A stretch of DNA of 33,434 nt from DASXSB01 sp036506275 (GTDB lineage: Bacteria; Methylomirabilota; Methylomirabilia; Rokubacteriales; CSP1-6). Position numbers and translations under genes: made by a program. The notes under the pieces are model-generated. The model had not been told where the DNA came from, did not search any database, and was given only the letters and a program-made list of their open reading frames with translations. Positions 6,161 through 15,137 of this stretch are shown piece after piece (positions within the stretch are counted from its first letter, which is position 1; every line of letters starts with the position of its first letter). The DNA lies in assembly GCA_036506275.1 (NCBI GenBank), contig DASXSB010000057.1, forward strand, positions 1 through 33,434, read 5' to 3'.

Positions 6161-7531
6161 TCAGGCGGGGCGACTCAGTCCCGAATCGCGGATCTTCTTG
6201 TTGAGGGTTTTGATGTCGACTTCGAGCACCCGCGCCGCTTGCGCCTTGTTCCAGCCCGTGGCGCGGAGCACGCGCTCCACGTACCGGCGCTCCAGCTCGT
6301 GAAGCGGCACCAGCGGCTCCTCGGCCGGCACCGTCGCCGCCGAGCGCGGGCGGCCGAACTCCGGTGGGAGGTCGGCGGCGGTGACTTCGTCGCCCTCGTG
6401 GAGGATCTGGACCCGCTCGATGAGGTTGCGCAGCTCGCGGATGTTGCCGGGCCACTCGTACTGCGTCAGGCGGTCGAGCGCATCCGCGGAGAAGCGCAGG
6501 CCTTTGCCCGCGCGCGCGAGCGGCGCCGTGAAGTGGCGGATGAGGTCGGGGATGTCGCCCCGCCGGCGCCGGAGCGCGGGCACCGGCACCACCACCGTCG
6601 CCACCCGATAGAAGAGGTCCCACCGGAAGCGGCCTTCCGAGGCCTCCCGGCTCAGGTCCTTGGCGGTGGCGGCGACGATGCGCACGTCGACGTGGAACGC
6701 GCGCTCCTCGCCCACGCGCCGCACCTCGCCGGAGTCCAGCGTGCGCAGGAGCCGGACCTGCATCGCGGGCGACATCTCACCGATCTCGTCGAGAAAGAGC
6801 GTGCCGCCGTCGGCGGCCTCGAACAGCCCCACCCGCGAGGTGACGGCGCCGCTGAACGCGCCTCGTTTGTGGCCGAAGAGCTCCGTCTCCAGGAGGGTGT
6901 CGGGAAGCGCGCCGCAGTTGACGGAGACGAACGGACGCCCGGCCCGACGGCTCTTCAGATGAATGGTGCGGGCAATGAGCTCCTTGCCGGTGCCGCTCTC
7001 GCCGTGCACGAGAACGGGACTGTCGCTGACCGCCACCCGCGCGATGACCGAGAGCACCTCCGCCACCTCGCGGCTCGGCCCCACGATCTCGGGCAGGCCG
7101 TCGCGCCGGGTGATGACTTCCTTGAGCGCGAAGTTCTCGCGGCGCAGTGCCTTCTTCTCGGCCGCCTTCACCACCACCTCGATGAGCTCGGCGTTCTTGC
7201 ACGGCTTCGGGATGAAGTCGTAGGCGCCGAGGCGCATCGCCTCCACCGCCGTCTCCACGTCGGCGTGGCCGGTGAGCACGATGAACTCGGTGTCGATGTC
7301 GGCGCCGCGCGCCCACCGGAGGATTTCGAGGCCGGAAGAATCCGGGAGCATCACGTCGAGGAGAACGACGTCGTGCGCCTCCCGAGCGAGACGAGCCATC
7401 GCTTCCGTTCCCGACACCGCGTCCGCCACCGTCATGCCCTGGCGCGCGAGCACGCTCATGAGGATCCCGCGGACGTCGGCGTCGTCGTCGACGACGAGGA
7501 CGTGGAGGCGGTCCTTCATGAGCGGCATCAT
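6161..7531 (-). CDS. NtrC-type sigma-54-dependent response regulator
   Basis: The 456-residue protein has a receiver domain (acid pocket DDD at 15-17, phosphorylatable Asp59 in VVLLDVMLPDSSG). An AAA+ sigma-54 activation domain follows, with Walker A GESGTGKE, Walker B LFLDEIGEMS and the sigma-54 contact loop GAFSGA (consensus GAFTGA). A Fis-type helix-turn-helix ends the protein (NKAQAARVLEVDIKTLNKKI). It activates transcription from sigma-54 promoters once phosphorylated. No sensor kinase gene adjoins it, so it is an orphan here; the hybrid kinase at 24641 is too far away to assign. The start at 7531 was chosen for the GAGGGG site 7 bases upstream; in-frame ATGs at 7528 and 7519 are alternatives. 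Confidence 0.96.
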   Translation of the reverse strand: MMPLMKDRLHVLVVDDDADVRGILMSVLARQGMTVADAVSGTEAMARLAREAHDVVLLDVMLPDSSGLEILRWARGADIDTEFIVLTGHADVETAVEAMRLGAYDFIPKPCKNAELIEVVVKAAEKKALRRENFALKEVITRRDGLPEIVGPSREVAEVLSVIARVAVSDSPVLVHGESGTGKELIARTIHLKSRRAGRPFVSVNCGALPDTLLETELFGHKRGAFSGAVTSRVGLFEAADGGTLFLDEIGEMSPAMQVRLLRTLDSGEVRRVGEERAFHVDVRIVAATAKDLSREASEGRFRWDLFYRVATVVVPVPALRRRRGDIPDLIRHFTAPLARAGKGLRFSADALDRLTQYEWPGNIRELRNLIERVQILHEGDEVTAADLPPEFGRPRSAATVPAEEPLVPLHELERRYVERVLRATGWNKAQAARVLEVDIKTLNKKIRDSGLSRPA

Positions 7532-7661
7532 AGCATTTCCCCTCGGCGCCGCCTTCATCGCAAGGACGGGATTTCATTGGGCGCGGCGCCGGCGCCGCCG
7601 TCGCGCGCGCGAGGGCGCGGGGGTCGCAGCCGACCGCGTCTTCAAGTAACATGAGCAGACT

Positions 7662-10460
7662 GTGGAGACGGGTCCGGCGCCGCATCCTCCGGGAGTTCGG
7701 ATCGAGGGAGCCCGGCAGAACAACCTCAAGAACGTGTCGCTCACCATCCCCCACGATCGCCTCACCGTCGTCACCGGCGTCTCCGGCTCCGGCAAGTCGT
7801 CGCTGGCGTTCGACACGCTCTTCGCGGAAGGCCAGTGGCGCTACATCGAGTCGCTCTCCACCTACGCCCGCATGTTCCTCGACCGCGTGGACCGTCCCGA
7901 CGTCGACCGCATCGAGCACATCCGGCCCGCCGTCGCCCTCGAGCAGAAGAACCCCGTGCGCACGGCTCGCTCCACCGTCGGCACGTCCACCGAGATCCAC
8001 GACTATCTCCGTCTCCTCTACGCCAAGGTCGGCCGCGTCCACTGTCCGCGCTGCGGGACCCCGGCCCGCGAGCACTCCGCGGAGAGCATCACCACCAGCC
8101 TCCTCGACGAGCATCCGGGCGCCCGCGCCCTCATCAGCTTTCGCGTGGCGGTGGCCGCCGACGCGGATGCCCGCGCCCTGTGGGCGACGCTCACCCGCCG
8201 CGGCTTCGCGCGCATCCGTCTCGCCGGGCGCGTCGTCGATCTCCACGATGCGCCCGCCACCCTTCACGACGTCGTGAGCGTCGACGTCATCCTGGACCGG
8301 GTCGTGCTCGACGCCGTCCAGCGCGCCCGCCTCGCCGAATCGGTGGAGACGGCCCTGCGCGAGGGGGGCGGGAGACTGGACGTGGAGATCATCGGCGCCG
8401 GCATCCGCGGCTTCACGGAATCGCTGCGCTGCGCCGACTGCGACGTCCTTCTCGAGCGGCCCCAGCCGCTGCTGTTCTCGTTCAATCACCCGCTCGGCGC
8501 CTGCCGCACCTGCAAAGGCTTCGGCAACCTCCTCACCTACGACGAGGCGCGCGTGGTGCCCGATCCCACCCGGAGCCTGGGCAGCGGTGCCGTGGAGCCG
8601 TGGACCCATCCGTCGGGCAAGTGGTACCAGCGCGAGCTGGTGAAGGCGGCACGCCGTCATGGCCTCGATCTCGAGAAGCCGTACGCGGCGCTGAGCGCGG
8701 ACGAGCGCCGGCTCGTGTACGAGGGCGACGGCCGCTTCTGCGGCATCAAGGGCTTCTTCGAGGAAGTCGAGTCGTATCGCTACAAGCTCCACGTGCGCGT
8801 GTTCCTCTCCCGCTACCGGAGCCAGTCCCGCTGCCCCGCCTGTGGCGGGAGCCGACTCACGCCGGCTGCCCTCGCCGTGCGCGTCGCCGGGCTCACCATC
8901 GCGGAGTTCAGCGCCCTCACCGTCGAGGACGCCGCCCGTGTCCTCGCCGACCTCACGCTCACGCCGTGGGAGGCCGAGGTCGCGCGCGAGGCGCTGCGCC
9001 AGCTCCACGCCAAGCTCGGTTTCCTCCTGCGGGTCGGCCTCGGCTATCTCACCCTCGACCGGCAGACGCGGACGCTCTCGGGCGGCGAAGCGCAGCGGAT
9101 CAACCTCGCCAACCAGCTCGGTTCCCAGCTCGTGGGAACGCTCTACGTTCTCGACGAGCCGTCGATCGGGCTGCATCCCCGCGACACCGCCCGCCTCACG
9201 GACCTCTGCCGCGAGCTGGCGGAGGCGGGCAACACGGTGGTCGTGGTCGAGCACGATCGTGACTTCATCGGCGCCGCCGACCATGTCATCGAGCTCGGAC
9301 CCGGCTCCGGCGAGCGCGGCGGCGAGGTCGTGTTCGCGGGATCGCAGGAGGAGTTTCGCCGCGCACCGCAGTCCCTCACCGCCCGCTACCTGGTCGGACG
9401 CGAGACGATCCCCGTGCCGCCCTTCCGCCGCAGCGCGCGCCGGCAGCTCGTCCTCGTGGGCGCGCGCGAGCACAACCTCAAGGCGGTCACGCTCCGCGTC
9501 CCCTTACCGACGCTCACGGTCGTCACCGGGGTGTCCGGGTCCGGAAAGTCGACGCTCGTCCACGACACGCTGTACCGCGCGGTCGCGCGCGCGTTCAAGA
9601 CCGAGTTCGCGCCGCCGGGAACCTACGACGCGCTCGTCGGGCTCGAGTACGTGAAGGGCGTGCGTCTCATCGACCAGGAGCCGATCGGTCGCACACCGCG
9701 CTCGAATCCGGTGACGTACGTGAAGGCATTCGACGAGATCCGCAAGCTCTACGCCACCCTCCCGCGCGCCCGCACCCTCGGCCTCGAGGCGGGCGCCTTC
9801 TCGTTCAACGTGCCCGGCGGCCGTTGCGACAAATGCGAGGGCGACGGATTCCAGAAGCTCGAGATGTACTTCTTCGAGGACGTCTACGTGTCGTGTCCGG
9901 AGTGCGAGGGCCGACGCTACCGTCCCGATGTGCTCAGCGTGAAGTATCGCGGCCGCAGCATCGGCGATGTCCTCCAGATGACCGTGGACGAGGCGCTCGA
10001 GTTCTTCGCGGCCCAGTCCGGCCTCGCGCGGCGGCTGCGCGTGCTCCAGGACGTCGGCCTCGGCTATCTCCGTCTGGGTCAACCGGCCACCACGCTGTCG
10101 GGCGGGGAGGCACAGCGCCTGAAGATCGCCGCCGAACTGTCCGCGCGCGCCACCACCGAGATGCTCTACATCCTGGACGAGCCCACGACCGGCCTGCACC
10201 TCGACGACGTGAAAAAGCTGCTGGTCGTCCTGAACCGTCTCGTCGACGCCGGCAACACCGTGCTCGTCGTCGAGCACCACCTGGATGTGATCAAGTGCGC
10301 GGATCACGTGGTCGACCTCGGGCCCGAGGGCGGCGACGAAGGCGGCGAGATCGTGGCCGAGGGCACGCCGGAGGTGGTGGCACAGACGCCCGGCTCCTAC
10401 ACGGGCAAGTTCCTCGCGAGCGTTCTCCCCAAGCTGAACGGGAAGCACGGCCGCGCGTAG
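7662..10460 (+). CDS. uvrA: Excinuclease ABC subunit A
   Basis: The 932-residue product has normal UvrA length and order. There are two ABC ATPase modules, each with a Walker A (GVSGSGKSS near residue 38; GVSGSGKST near 625) and a signature (LSGGEAQRINLA; LSGGEAQRLKIA). Zinc modules appear as CADC...CRTC and CDKC...CPEC. UvrA recognises distorted DNA with UvrB and loads it in nucleotide excision repair, in the cytoplasm. The start is a GTG at 7662; the stretch before it has no clear ribosome binding site but has TAACAT 9 bases upstream, which could act as a -10 for a nearly leaderless mRNA. No uvrB or uvrC is present nearby. The MFS gene follows after 25 bases. Confidence 0.98.
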   Translation: METGPAPHPPGVRIEGARQNNLKNVSLTIPHDRLTVVTGVSGSGKSSLAFDTLFAEGQWRYIESLSTYARMFLDRVDRPDVDRIEHIRPAVALEQKNPVRTARSTVGTSTEIHDYLRLLYAKVGRVHCPRCGTPAREHSAESITTSLLDEHPGARALISFRVAVAADADARALWATLTRRGFARIRLAGRVVDLHDAPATLHDVVSVDVILDRVVLDAVQRARLAESVETALREGGGRLDVEIIGAGIRGFTESLRCADCDVLLERPQPLLFSFNHPLGACRTCKGFGNLLTYDEARVVPDPTRSLGSGAVEPWTHPSGKWYQRELVKAARRHGLDLEKPYAALSADERRLVYEGDGRFCGIKGFFEEVESYRYKLHVRVFLSRYRSQSRCPACGGSRLTPAALAVRVAGLTIAEFSALTVEDAARVLADLTLTPWEAEVAREALRQLHAKLGFLLRVGLGYLTLDRQTRTLSGGEAQRINLANQLGSQLVGTLYVLDEPSIGLHPRDTARLTDLCRELAEAGNTVVVVEHDRDFIGAADHVIELGPGSGERGGEVVFAGSQEEFRRAPQSLTARYLVGRETIPVPPFRRSARRQLVLVGAREHNLKAVTLRVPLPTLTVVTGVSGSGKSTLVHDTLYRAVARAFKTEFAPPGTYDALVGLEYVKGVRLIDQEPIGRTPRSNPVTYVKAFDEIRKLYATLPRARTLGLEAGAFSFNVPGGRCDKCEGDGFQKLEMYFFEDVYVSCPECEGRRYRPDVLSVKYRGRSIGDVLQMTVDEALEFFAAQSGLARRLRVLQDVGLGYLRLGQPATTLSGGEAQRLKIAAELSARATTEMLYILDEPTTGLHLDDVKKLLVVLNRLVDAGNTVLVVEHHLDVIKCADHVVDLGPEGGDEGGEIVAEGTPEVVAQTPGSYTGKFLASVLPKLNGKHGRA

Positions 10461-10485
10461 CACACCGCGTCTCTTCTACGGCTGG

Positions 10486-11730
10486 GTGGTCGTGGGAGGA
10501 GCGTTCCTCGTCCTCTTCGTGGCCTATGGCGCCCAGTACTCCTTCGGCGTGTTTTTCGCGGCGCTCCTCGAAGAGTTCGGCTGGAGCCGCACCAGCCTCT
10601 CCGGCGCCTTTTCGATGTACGCCTTCGGCTATAGCGTCTTCGGTTTCCCCGCCGGGCGCCTCACCGACCGCTTCGGGCCCCGCGCCGTCATCGCCGCCGG
10701 CGGCGTTTTCCTCGGCGCCGCGTTCGTCGGCATGGCGCTGGTGACCCGACTCTGGCAACCGTACCTGCTCTACGGGGGATTGGCGGCGATCGGGATGGGC
10801 ACCGCCTACGTTCCCTGCAACAGCACCGTCGTGAAATGGTTCGTGCGGCGGCGCGGTCTCGCCGTCGGCATCGCTTCCAGCGGCGGCAGCGCGGGAACGT
10901 TCGTGCTCCCGCTGCTCGCGCAGTATCTGGTTGGTGCGCTCGGGTGGCGTCGCGCCTACGTCGTCTTCGGCGTCGGCACCCTCGTGCTCCTCAACGTGGT
11001 CGCCCGCCTGATGCGCCGCGACCCCGAGAGTCTGGGCCTCGCGCCCGACGGCAACGCGACGGCGATGGCGCCCCGCGCCGACGGCGACGCGTGGCCGCTG
11101 ACGCAAGCCGCGCGAACGCGCGCCTTCTGGCTCCTCGCGGGCGTGTTCAGCACGACGTGGCTCGGCGTCTTCATCCCGCTCGTCCACCTCGTCCCCCTCA
11201 CGCGCGACCTCGGCTTCTCGCCGCGCCTCGCCGCCTCCATGGTGAGCGCGCTCGGCGTCGCGGCGATGGTGGGGCGCCTCGCCATGGGCGGGATCTCCGA
11301 TCGGATCGGACGTCGCGCCGGCGTCGCGATCGGCGTCGTGCTCCAGGCGATGGCGTTTCTCCTGTACACCGGCGCCGAGCGGCTCGCCGTGCTGTACGTG
11401 GCGTCCGTCGTGTTCGGGTTCTCGTATGGCACGATCTCGACGCTGTTCCCGGCTCTCGTGGGCGATTTCTTCGGGCGCGCGCAGTCGGGCGCGCTCGTCG
11501 GCTTCCTGTTCGCGCTCAGCGGATCGATGGCGGCGTGGGGTCCGCTCGCGGCCGGGGTCGTCTACGACGCCACCGGCGCCTACACGCTCGCGTTCCTGGC
11601 CGCCGCCGCCCTCAACGTCGTCGCCCTCGCGCTCGTCCTCGTCGCTCGCCCGCCGCGCCTCCGCCCCGCCGTGACGCCGCGGGCGTCGGGCCTGCCGGCG
11701 CCGACTGGCCCACCAGCGCGCGGAGGGTGA
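10486..11730 (+). CDS. MFS transporter (monocarboxylate/OFA-like)
   Basis: This 414-residue protein has about 12 hydrophobic helices. The N-terminal helix is followed by QYSFGVFFAALLEEFGWSR and the MFS loop motif GRLTDRFGPR between helices 2 and 3; a related loop GGISDRIGRRAG follows helix 8. The pattern resembles the monocarboxylate/oxalate-formate antiporter group, which moves organic anions across the inner membrane; the substrate is unknown. The frame is open further upstream (the codons before the start read RLFYGW, as in homologues), but the first standard start codon is the GTG at 10486, so the true start may be non-standard or a codon may be miscalled. The last 119 bases overlap the DUF72 gene tail to tail. 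Confidence 0.9.
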   Translation: MVVGGAFLVLFVAYGAQYSFGVFFAALLEEFGWSRTSLSGAFSMYAFGYSVFGFPAGRLTDRFGPRAVIAAGGVFLGAAFVGMALVTRLWQPYLLYGGLAAIGMGTAYVPCNSTVVKWFVRRRGLAVGIASSGGSAGTFVLPLLAQYLVGALGWRRAYVVFGVGTLVLLNVVARLMRRDPESLGLAPDGNATAMAPRADGDAWPLTQAARTRAFWLLAGVFSTTWLGVFIPLVHLVPLTRDLGFSPRLAASMVSALGVAAMVGRLAMGGISDRIGRRAGVAIGVVLQAMAFLLYTGAERLAVLYVASVVFGFSYGTISTLFPALVGDFFGRAQSGALVGFLFALSGSMAAWGPLAAGVVYDATGAYTLAFLAAAALNVVALALVLVARPPRLRPAVTPRASGLPAPTGPPARGG

Positions 11731-12442
11731 GCGCGTTGCGCACGGCGAAGGCGCGACGGTCGTTGTTGAAGTAGACGTAGACGTCGCGTCCTTCCCGCTG
11801 CCAGCCGCGGATCCGTCGCGCGTCGTCCTTCAGGCTCGCCTCCGAGTAGGAGCCGCCGTAACGGACGCGCCCGTGGCGGCGGATGTAGACGAAGTCCGCG
11901 GTCAGCACATCCGTCACCGGAAGCTCGGACCAGTCGGCCAGGCAGAGGGCGACGCCCGCCTGCTCCAGCCGCGAGATCACCGTCGGCTCCAGCCAGGAGG
12001 CGTGGCGTACCTCGAGGACGGCGCGGAGGTCGCGGACGTAGCGTTGTCGCCCGAGGGCGGCCAGGAAGCGATCGAGACGCCCGAGGTCGGCGTGAAAGTG
12101 TCCGGGCAACTGGAAGAGGACGGGGCCGAGCGTGCGCTGGAGCCGCCGGGCACGGCCGAGAAACCGGCGCAGGGGGTCGGCGGGCTGGCGCAGCCGCTTG
12201 ATGTGGGTGAGAAAGCGGCTCGCCTTCACCGCGAAGACGAATCCATCGGGCACCGCGTGTCGCCACGCCGTGAAGTGCCGAGCGTCGGGAAGCCGATAGA
12301 ACGGATTGTTCAGCTCCACGGTGCTGAAGTGCCTCGTGTAGAACGCGAGCCACGCCCGCAGCGGCACCGCCTTCGGGTAGAAGCGACGGCGCCAGTGCGG
12401 ATACGCGTAGCCGCTGGTGCCGATGAAGATCCGTCCCGCCAT
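11612..12442 (-). CDS. DUF72 family protein (YecE-like TIM barrel)
   Basis: The 276-residue protein starts with the family hallmark IFIGTSGYAYPHWRRRFYP. Typical blocks follow: TVELNNPFYRLP, FVFAVKASRFLTHIKRL, VLFQLPGHF, AVLEVRHASW and DVYVYFNND. DUF72/YecE proteins adopt a TIM-barrel fold; their reaction is unknown. The recognised domain ends near residue 245, and the remaining about 30 residues are Gly/Arg/Ala low complexity. That tail is antisense to the end of the MFS gene, so the C-terminal extension may be an accidental loss of an earlier stop. The gene is divergent from the thiolase-like operon. Confidence 0.93.
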   Translation of the reverse strand: MAGRIFIGTSGYAYPHWRRRFYPKAVPLRAWLAFYTRHFSTVELNNPFYRLPDARHFTAWRHAVPDGFVFAVKASRFLTHIKRLRQPADPLRRFLGRARRLQRTLGPVLFQLPGHFHADLGRLDRFLAALGRQRYVRDLRAVLEVRHASWLEPTVISRLEQAGVALCLADWSELPVTDVLTADFVYIRRHGRVRYGGSYSEASLKDDARRIRGWQREGRDVYVYFNNDRRAFAVRNALTLRALVGQSAPAGPTPAASRRGGGAAGERRGRARGRRR

Positions 12443-12480
12443 GACCGTGTCTCCGCCCTAACGTCGTCCCCGCCGCCGTG

Positions 12481-12486
12481 TATGAT
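12481..12486 (+). promoter_or_regulatory. -10-like hexamer for the thiolase-DUF35-aldolase operon
   Basis: TATGAT (12481-12486) lies 43 bases before the ATG at 12530 in the gap between divergent genes. The best -35 at 17 bases (12458-12463) matches only three of six. A stem GGCCCGG/CCGGGCC (12494-12509, 2-base loop) would be at the very start of the transcript. Confidence 0.35.
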
Positions 12487-12529
12487 GGCGTCCGGCCCGG
12501 CCCCGGGCCCACGGCGAACGGGAGGCTCG

Positions 12530-13744
12530 ATGAACACGCTCAGGGACAAGTACTGCATCGTCGGCGTCGGCGAGACGGAGTACTCGCGCAATTCTGGACG
12601 CACCACGCGTGCCCTCGCCGTGGAAGCGATCCGCACGGCGATCCTCGACGCCGGCCTGCGCGCCCGCGACGTGGACGGAATGATGAGCTATCAGGGCAAC
12701 GACTCCACCACATCGAACTGGGTCGCGCCCGACCTCGGCATCCGACTGAACTTCTACATGGACGTGTTCGGCGGCGGCTCGTCCACGGAGGCACTGATCG
12801 GCCTCGCCATGGGCGCCATCGAGACAGGGATGTGTAACACCGTCGCCCTCTTCCGCTCCATGAACGGCTACTCGGAAACGCGCATCGGCGGCACCGGCGT
12901 GCGGGCGGCCGCGCCCGTGCGCAGCCTCGATCTCGCCCAGCGCCCGTTCGGCATGACCAGCGCCGGCCAAAACTTCGCGCTCACGTTCATGCGGCACATG
13001 TACGAGTACGGCACGACGTCGGAGCAGGTGGCGGCGGTGAAGGTCGCCCACAGCAAGCACGCCTCCCAGAATCCCAAGGCCCTCATGAAGGAGCGCGTGA
13101 CCGTTCACGACGTGGTCAGCTCGCGCTGGGTGGTGAAGCCGCTCCACCTGCTCGACTGCTGTCTCGAGACCGACAACGCCACATGCCTCATTGTGACGTC
13201 GGCCGAGCGCGCGCGCGACTTGCGGGCGAAGCCCGTGTACGTCATGGGCGTGGCCGGTCGCGTCTCGAAGCCGCGCACAGATTTCCACTGGGCCCACGGT
13301 CCCATCACGCGCGTCGCCGGCTACTACGCCAAGGACATCGTCTTCGGGCAGGCCGGCATCACGCCCGACGACGTCGACGTCACCGGCTCCTACGACGCGT
13401 TCACGTTCACCACCATGCTCCAGCTCGAGGAATACGGATTCTGCAAGAAGGGCGAGGGTGGCCCCTACGTCTCGAGCGGGATCATCGAGCTGGGCGGCAA
13501 GCGCCCCAACAACACCTCCGGCGGCCATCTGTGCGAGGGCTACACGCACGGCATGTCGATGGTGATCGAGAACGTGCGCCAGCTGCGCGGCACCGTCGAC
13601 GACTACTGCCCGGAGGCGGCGAGCGGCGTTCACACGTACGACTACGCGCCCGGCCGTTGCCGTCAGGTCCGCGACGCCCACATCACGATGAACCTCGGCT
13701 GGGCCATGCCCCCCACCGGGAGCGCCCTCATCATGCGAAATTGA
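12530..13744 (+). CDS. Thiolase-like (SCP2/lipid-transfer type) protein
   Basis: The 404-residue protein has a thiolase fold signature: KYCIVGVGETEYSRNSGR at the N-terminus, AVEAIRTAILDAGLRARDVDG, and C-terminal blocks NTSGGHLCEGYTHGMSM. The His of the C-terminal block is kept, but the position that carries the nucleophilic Cys in true thiolases appears as Ser in FGGGSSTEA. This places it with the SCP2/Ltp-type proteins that pair with DUF35 partners, some of which are retro-aldolases of CoA thioesters rather than thiolases. The start has GGAGG four bases upstream. A DUF35 gene follows 12 bases later, supporting a two-subunit complex. The substrate is unknown. Confidence 0.9.
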   Translation: MNTLRDKYCIVGVGETEYSRNSGRTTRALAVEAIRTAILDAGLRARDVDGMMSYQGNDSTTSNWVAPDLGIRLNFYMDVFGGGSSTEALIGLAMGAIETGMCNTVALFRSMNGYSETRIGGTGVRAAAPVRSLDLAQRPFGMTSAGQNFALTFMRHMYEYGTTSEQVAAVKVAHSKHASQNPKALMKERVTVHDVVSSRWVVKPLHLLDCCLETDNATCLIVTSAERARDLRAKPVYVMGVAGRVSKPRTDFHWAHGPITRVAGYYAKDIVFGQAGITPDDVDVTGSYDAFTFTTMLQLEEYGFCKKGEGGPYVSSGIIELGGKRPNNTSGGHLCEGYTHGMSMVIENVRQLRGTVDDYCPEAASGVHTYDYAPGRCRQVRDAHITMNLGWAMPPTGSALIMRN

Positions 13745-13756
13745 GGAGCCCGTACC

Positions 13757-14263
13757 ATGCCTCAGCCCGTCCAGTATCGCGGCATGACCCTCGTCGTTCC
13801 CGACAACGACAGCGAGTGGGCCGAGTTCTATGCGGCGGCGCGGCAGCATCGTCTCGTCGTGCGCAAATGCGCTGCCTGCGCCCTCCTGCGCTATCCGCCC
13901 ACGCACGCGTGCCCGTGGTGCATGGACCTCGGATGGACATGGCAGGCGGTGAGCGGCGGCGGCACCATCTACTCGTACGAGATCGTCGTGCACGCCATCC
14001 AGCCCGGATTCAAGGAGTGGGCGCCGTACCCGGTCGTGCTCGTGGAGCTCGACGAGCAGCGCGGGCAGCCGACGCCGGACGACGGGCTTCGCATCATCGC
14101 GAACCTCGTGAAGGCGGACGGGAGCGCCGAGGAAGAGAAGAAGGTCGCCATCGGCGCCCGCGTGCGCGTGACGTTCGACGACCTCGCGCCCCATTTTGCG
14201 CTGCCCCAGTTCACGCTCACCGACGAGCCGCCCGCGGGCCGCGTGTGGAGGCTGCCGGGATGA
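13757..14263 (+). CDS. DUF35 (Zn-ribbon/OB-fold) acyl-CoA-associated protein
   Basis: The 168-residue protein has a rubredoxin-like zinc ribbon with Cys pairs in KCAACALLRYPPTHACPWC (CxxC-x13-CxxC spacing), followed by an OB-fold (GTIYSYEIVVHAIQPGF onwards to ARVRVTFDDL). DUF35 proteins bind acyl-CoA and form heteromeric complexes with SCP2-thiolase-like partners, as in ChsH2/Ltp2. The position directly downstream of such a partner fits that role. Its stop overlaps the ATG of the aldolase-like gene (ATGA), so the three genes form one operon. Confidence 0.92.
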   Translation: MPQPVQYRGMTLVVPDNDSEWAEFYAAARQHRLVVRKCAACALLRYPPTHACPWCMDLGWTWQAVSGGGTIYSYEIVVHAIQPGFKEWAPYPVVLVELDEQRGQPTPDDGLRIIANLVKADGSAEEEKKVAIGARVRVTFDDLAPHFALPQFTLTDEPPAGRVWRLPG

Positions 14264-15075
14264 TCGTCGGGCGCCGCCGCTTCCTCGCGGGTTCTTCGCT
14301 GCTCGTCACCGGCGCCGTCCTCGGCCTGTCCCGTGTCGCCGCCACCCAGACCCCCACCACCGTCGGGCCCGCGTCACCGAAGCTCGTGGAGGACGTCGTG
14401 GCCGCCAACCGGATTCTCGTGGACCAGGGCGTGCTCGACGGCTACGGACACGTCAGCGTCCGCCACGACCGTGACCCCAACCGGTACCTGATGTCACGCT
14501 CGCTGGCGCCGGAGCTGGTGACGGCGGCGGACATCCTCGAGTACGACCTCGACAGCAATGCCGTCGACGCGCGCGGCCGCGGCAGCTATCTCGAGCGCTT
14601 CATCCACGGCGAGGTCTACCGGGTGCGCGCCGACGTCAAGGCCGTCGTCCACAGTCACTCGCCGTCGGTCATTCCGTACGGCGTCACCGGCGTGCCCCTG
14701 AAGCCGCTCTACCACATGAGCGCGTTCCTGTGGGAAGGCGTGCCCGTCTTCGACATCCGGAGCGCCGCGGGCGGCATGACGGACATGCTCGTGCGCACCC
14801 CCGCCCTCGGTCAGGCCCTCGCGCGCACGCTCGGCGCCAGCGTGGCCGTGCTCATGCGGGGCCACGGGGCGGCGGTGGTCGGCGCGTCCCTGCCCCAGGC
14901 CGTCTTCCGCAGCGTGTACATGGAGATGAACGCGCGCCTGCAGTCGCAGGCGATGGCGCTCGGCGGCACCATCACCTACCTGGACCCGGAAGAAGCGCGG
15001 CGGGCCGAGGCGTCGCTGGCGGGGACGCTGGAGCGGCCGTGGGAGCTCTGGAGGCGTAAAGCGCTGGCGCGATAG
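14260..15075 (+). CDS. Class II aldolase/adducin family protein with Tat signal
   Basis: The 271-residue protein starts with a twin-arginine signal (GRRRFLAGSSLLVTGAVLGL), predicting export in folded, metal-loaded form. The class II aldolase/adducin domain follows: VDQGVLDGYGHVSVR, zinc ligands expected from HSHSPSVIPYG, and a third His in LMRGHGAAVVG. Family members such as fuculose-phosphate aldolase are normally cytoplasmic, so export is unusual. The domain boundaries are intact and length is normal once the signal is removed. It overlaps the DUF35 gene by four bases, though the cytoplasmic thiolase/DUF35 pair and an exported aldolase would work in different compartments. The substrate is unknown. 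Confidence 0.88.
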   Translation: MIVGRRRFLAGSSLLVTGAVLGLSRVAATQTPTTVGPASPKLVEDVVAANRILVDQGVLDGYGHVSVRHDRDPNRYLMSRSLAPELVTAADILEYDLDSNAVDARGRGSYLERFIHGEVYRVRADVKAVVHSHSPSVIPYGVTGVPLKPLYHMSAFLWEGVPVFDIRSAAGGMTDMLVRTPALGQALARTLGASVAVLMRGHGAAVVGASLPQAVFRSVYMEMNARLQSQAMALGGTITYLDPEEARRAEASLAGTLERPWELWRRKALAR

Positions 15076-15137
15076 CGCCCGCCTCCCAATTTCTTCGTTG
15101 CCCGTCTACCGGGCAGGATACGGTCGAATCAGCCGCG

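Noticed and set aside
7560..7661. GC palindromes between the response regulator and uvrA as a terminator or regulatory hairpin
   Set aside because: The region is simple alternating GC repeats that can pair in many registers; no specific structure or T run stands out, and the two genes are divergent.
6777..9473. An 898-codon open frame on the minus strand opposite uvrA and the response regulator
   Set aside because: It is antisense to two well-identified genes and rich in Arg, Gly and Ala; long spurious frames are normal in GC-rich DNA.
12458..14194. A 578-codon open frame opposite the thiolase-like and DUF35 genes
   Set aside because: It mirrors codon bias of the real genes and shows no domain.
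15099..15115. Hairpin TGCCCG/CGGGCA after the aldolase gene as a terminator
   Set aside because: The stem is only six pairs and no T run follows; too weak to call.
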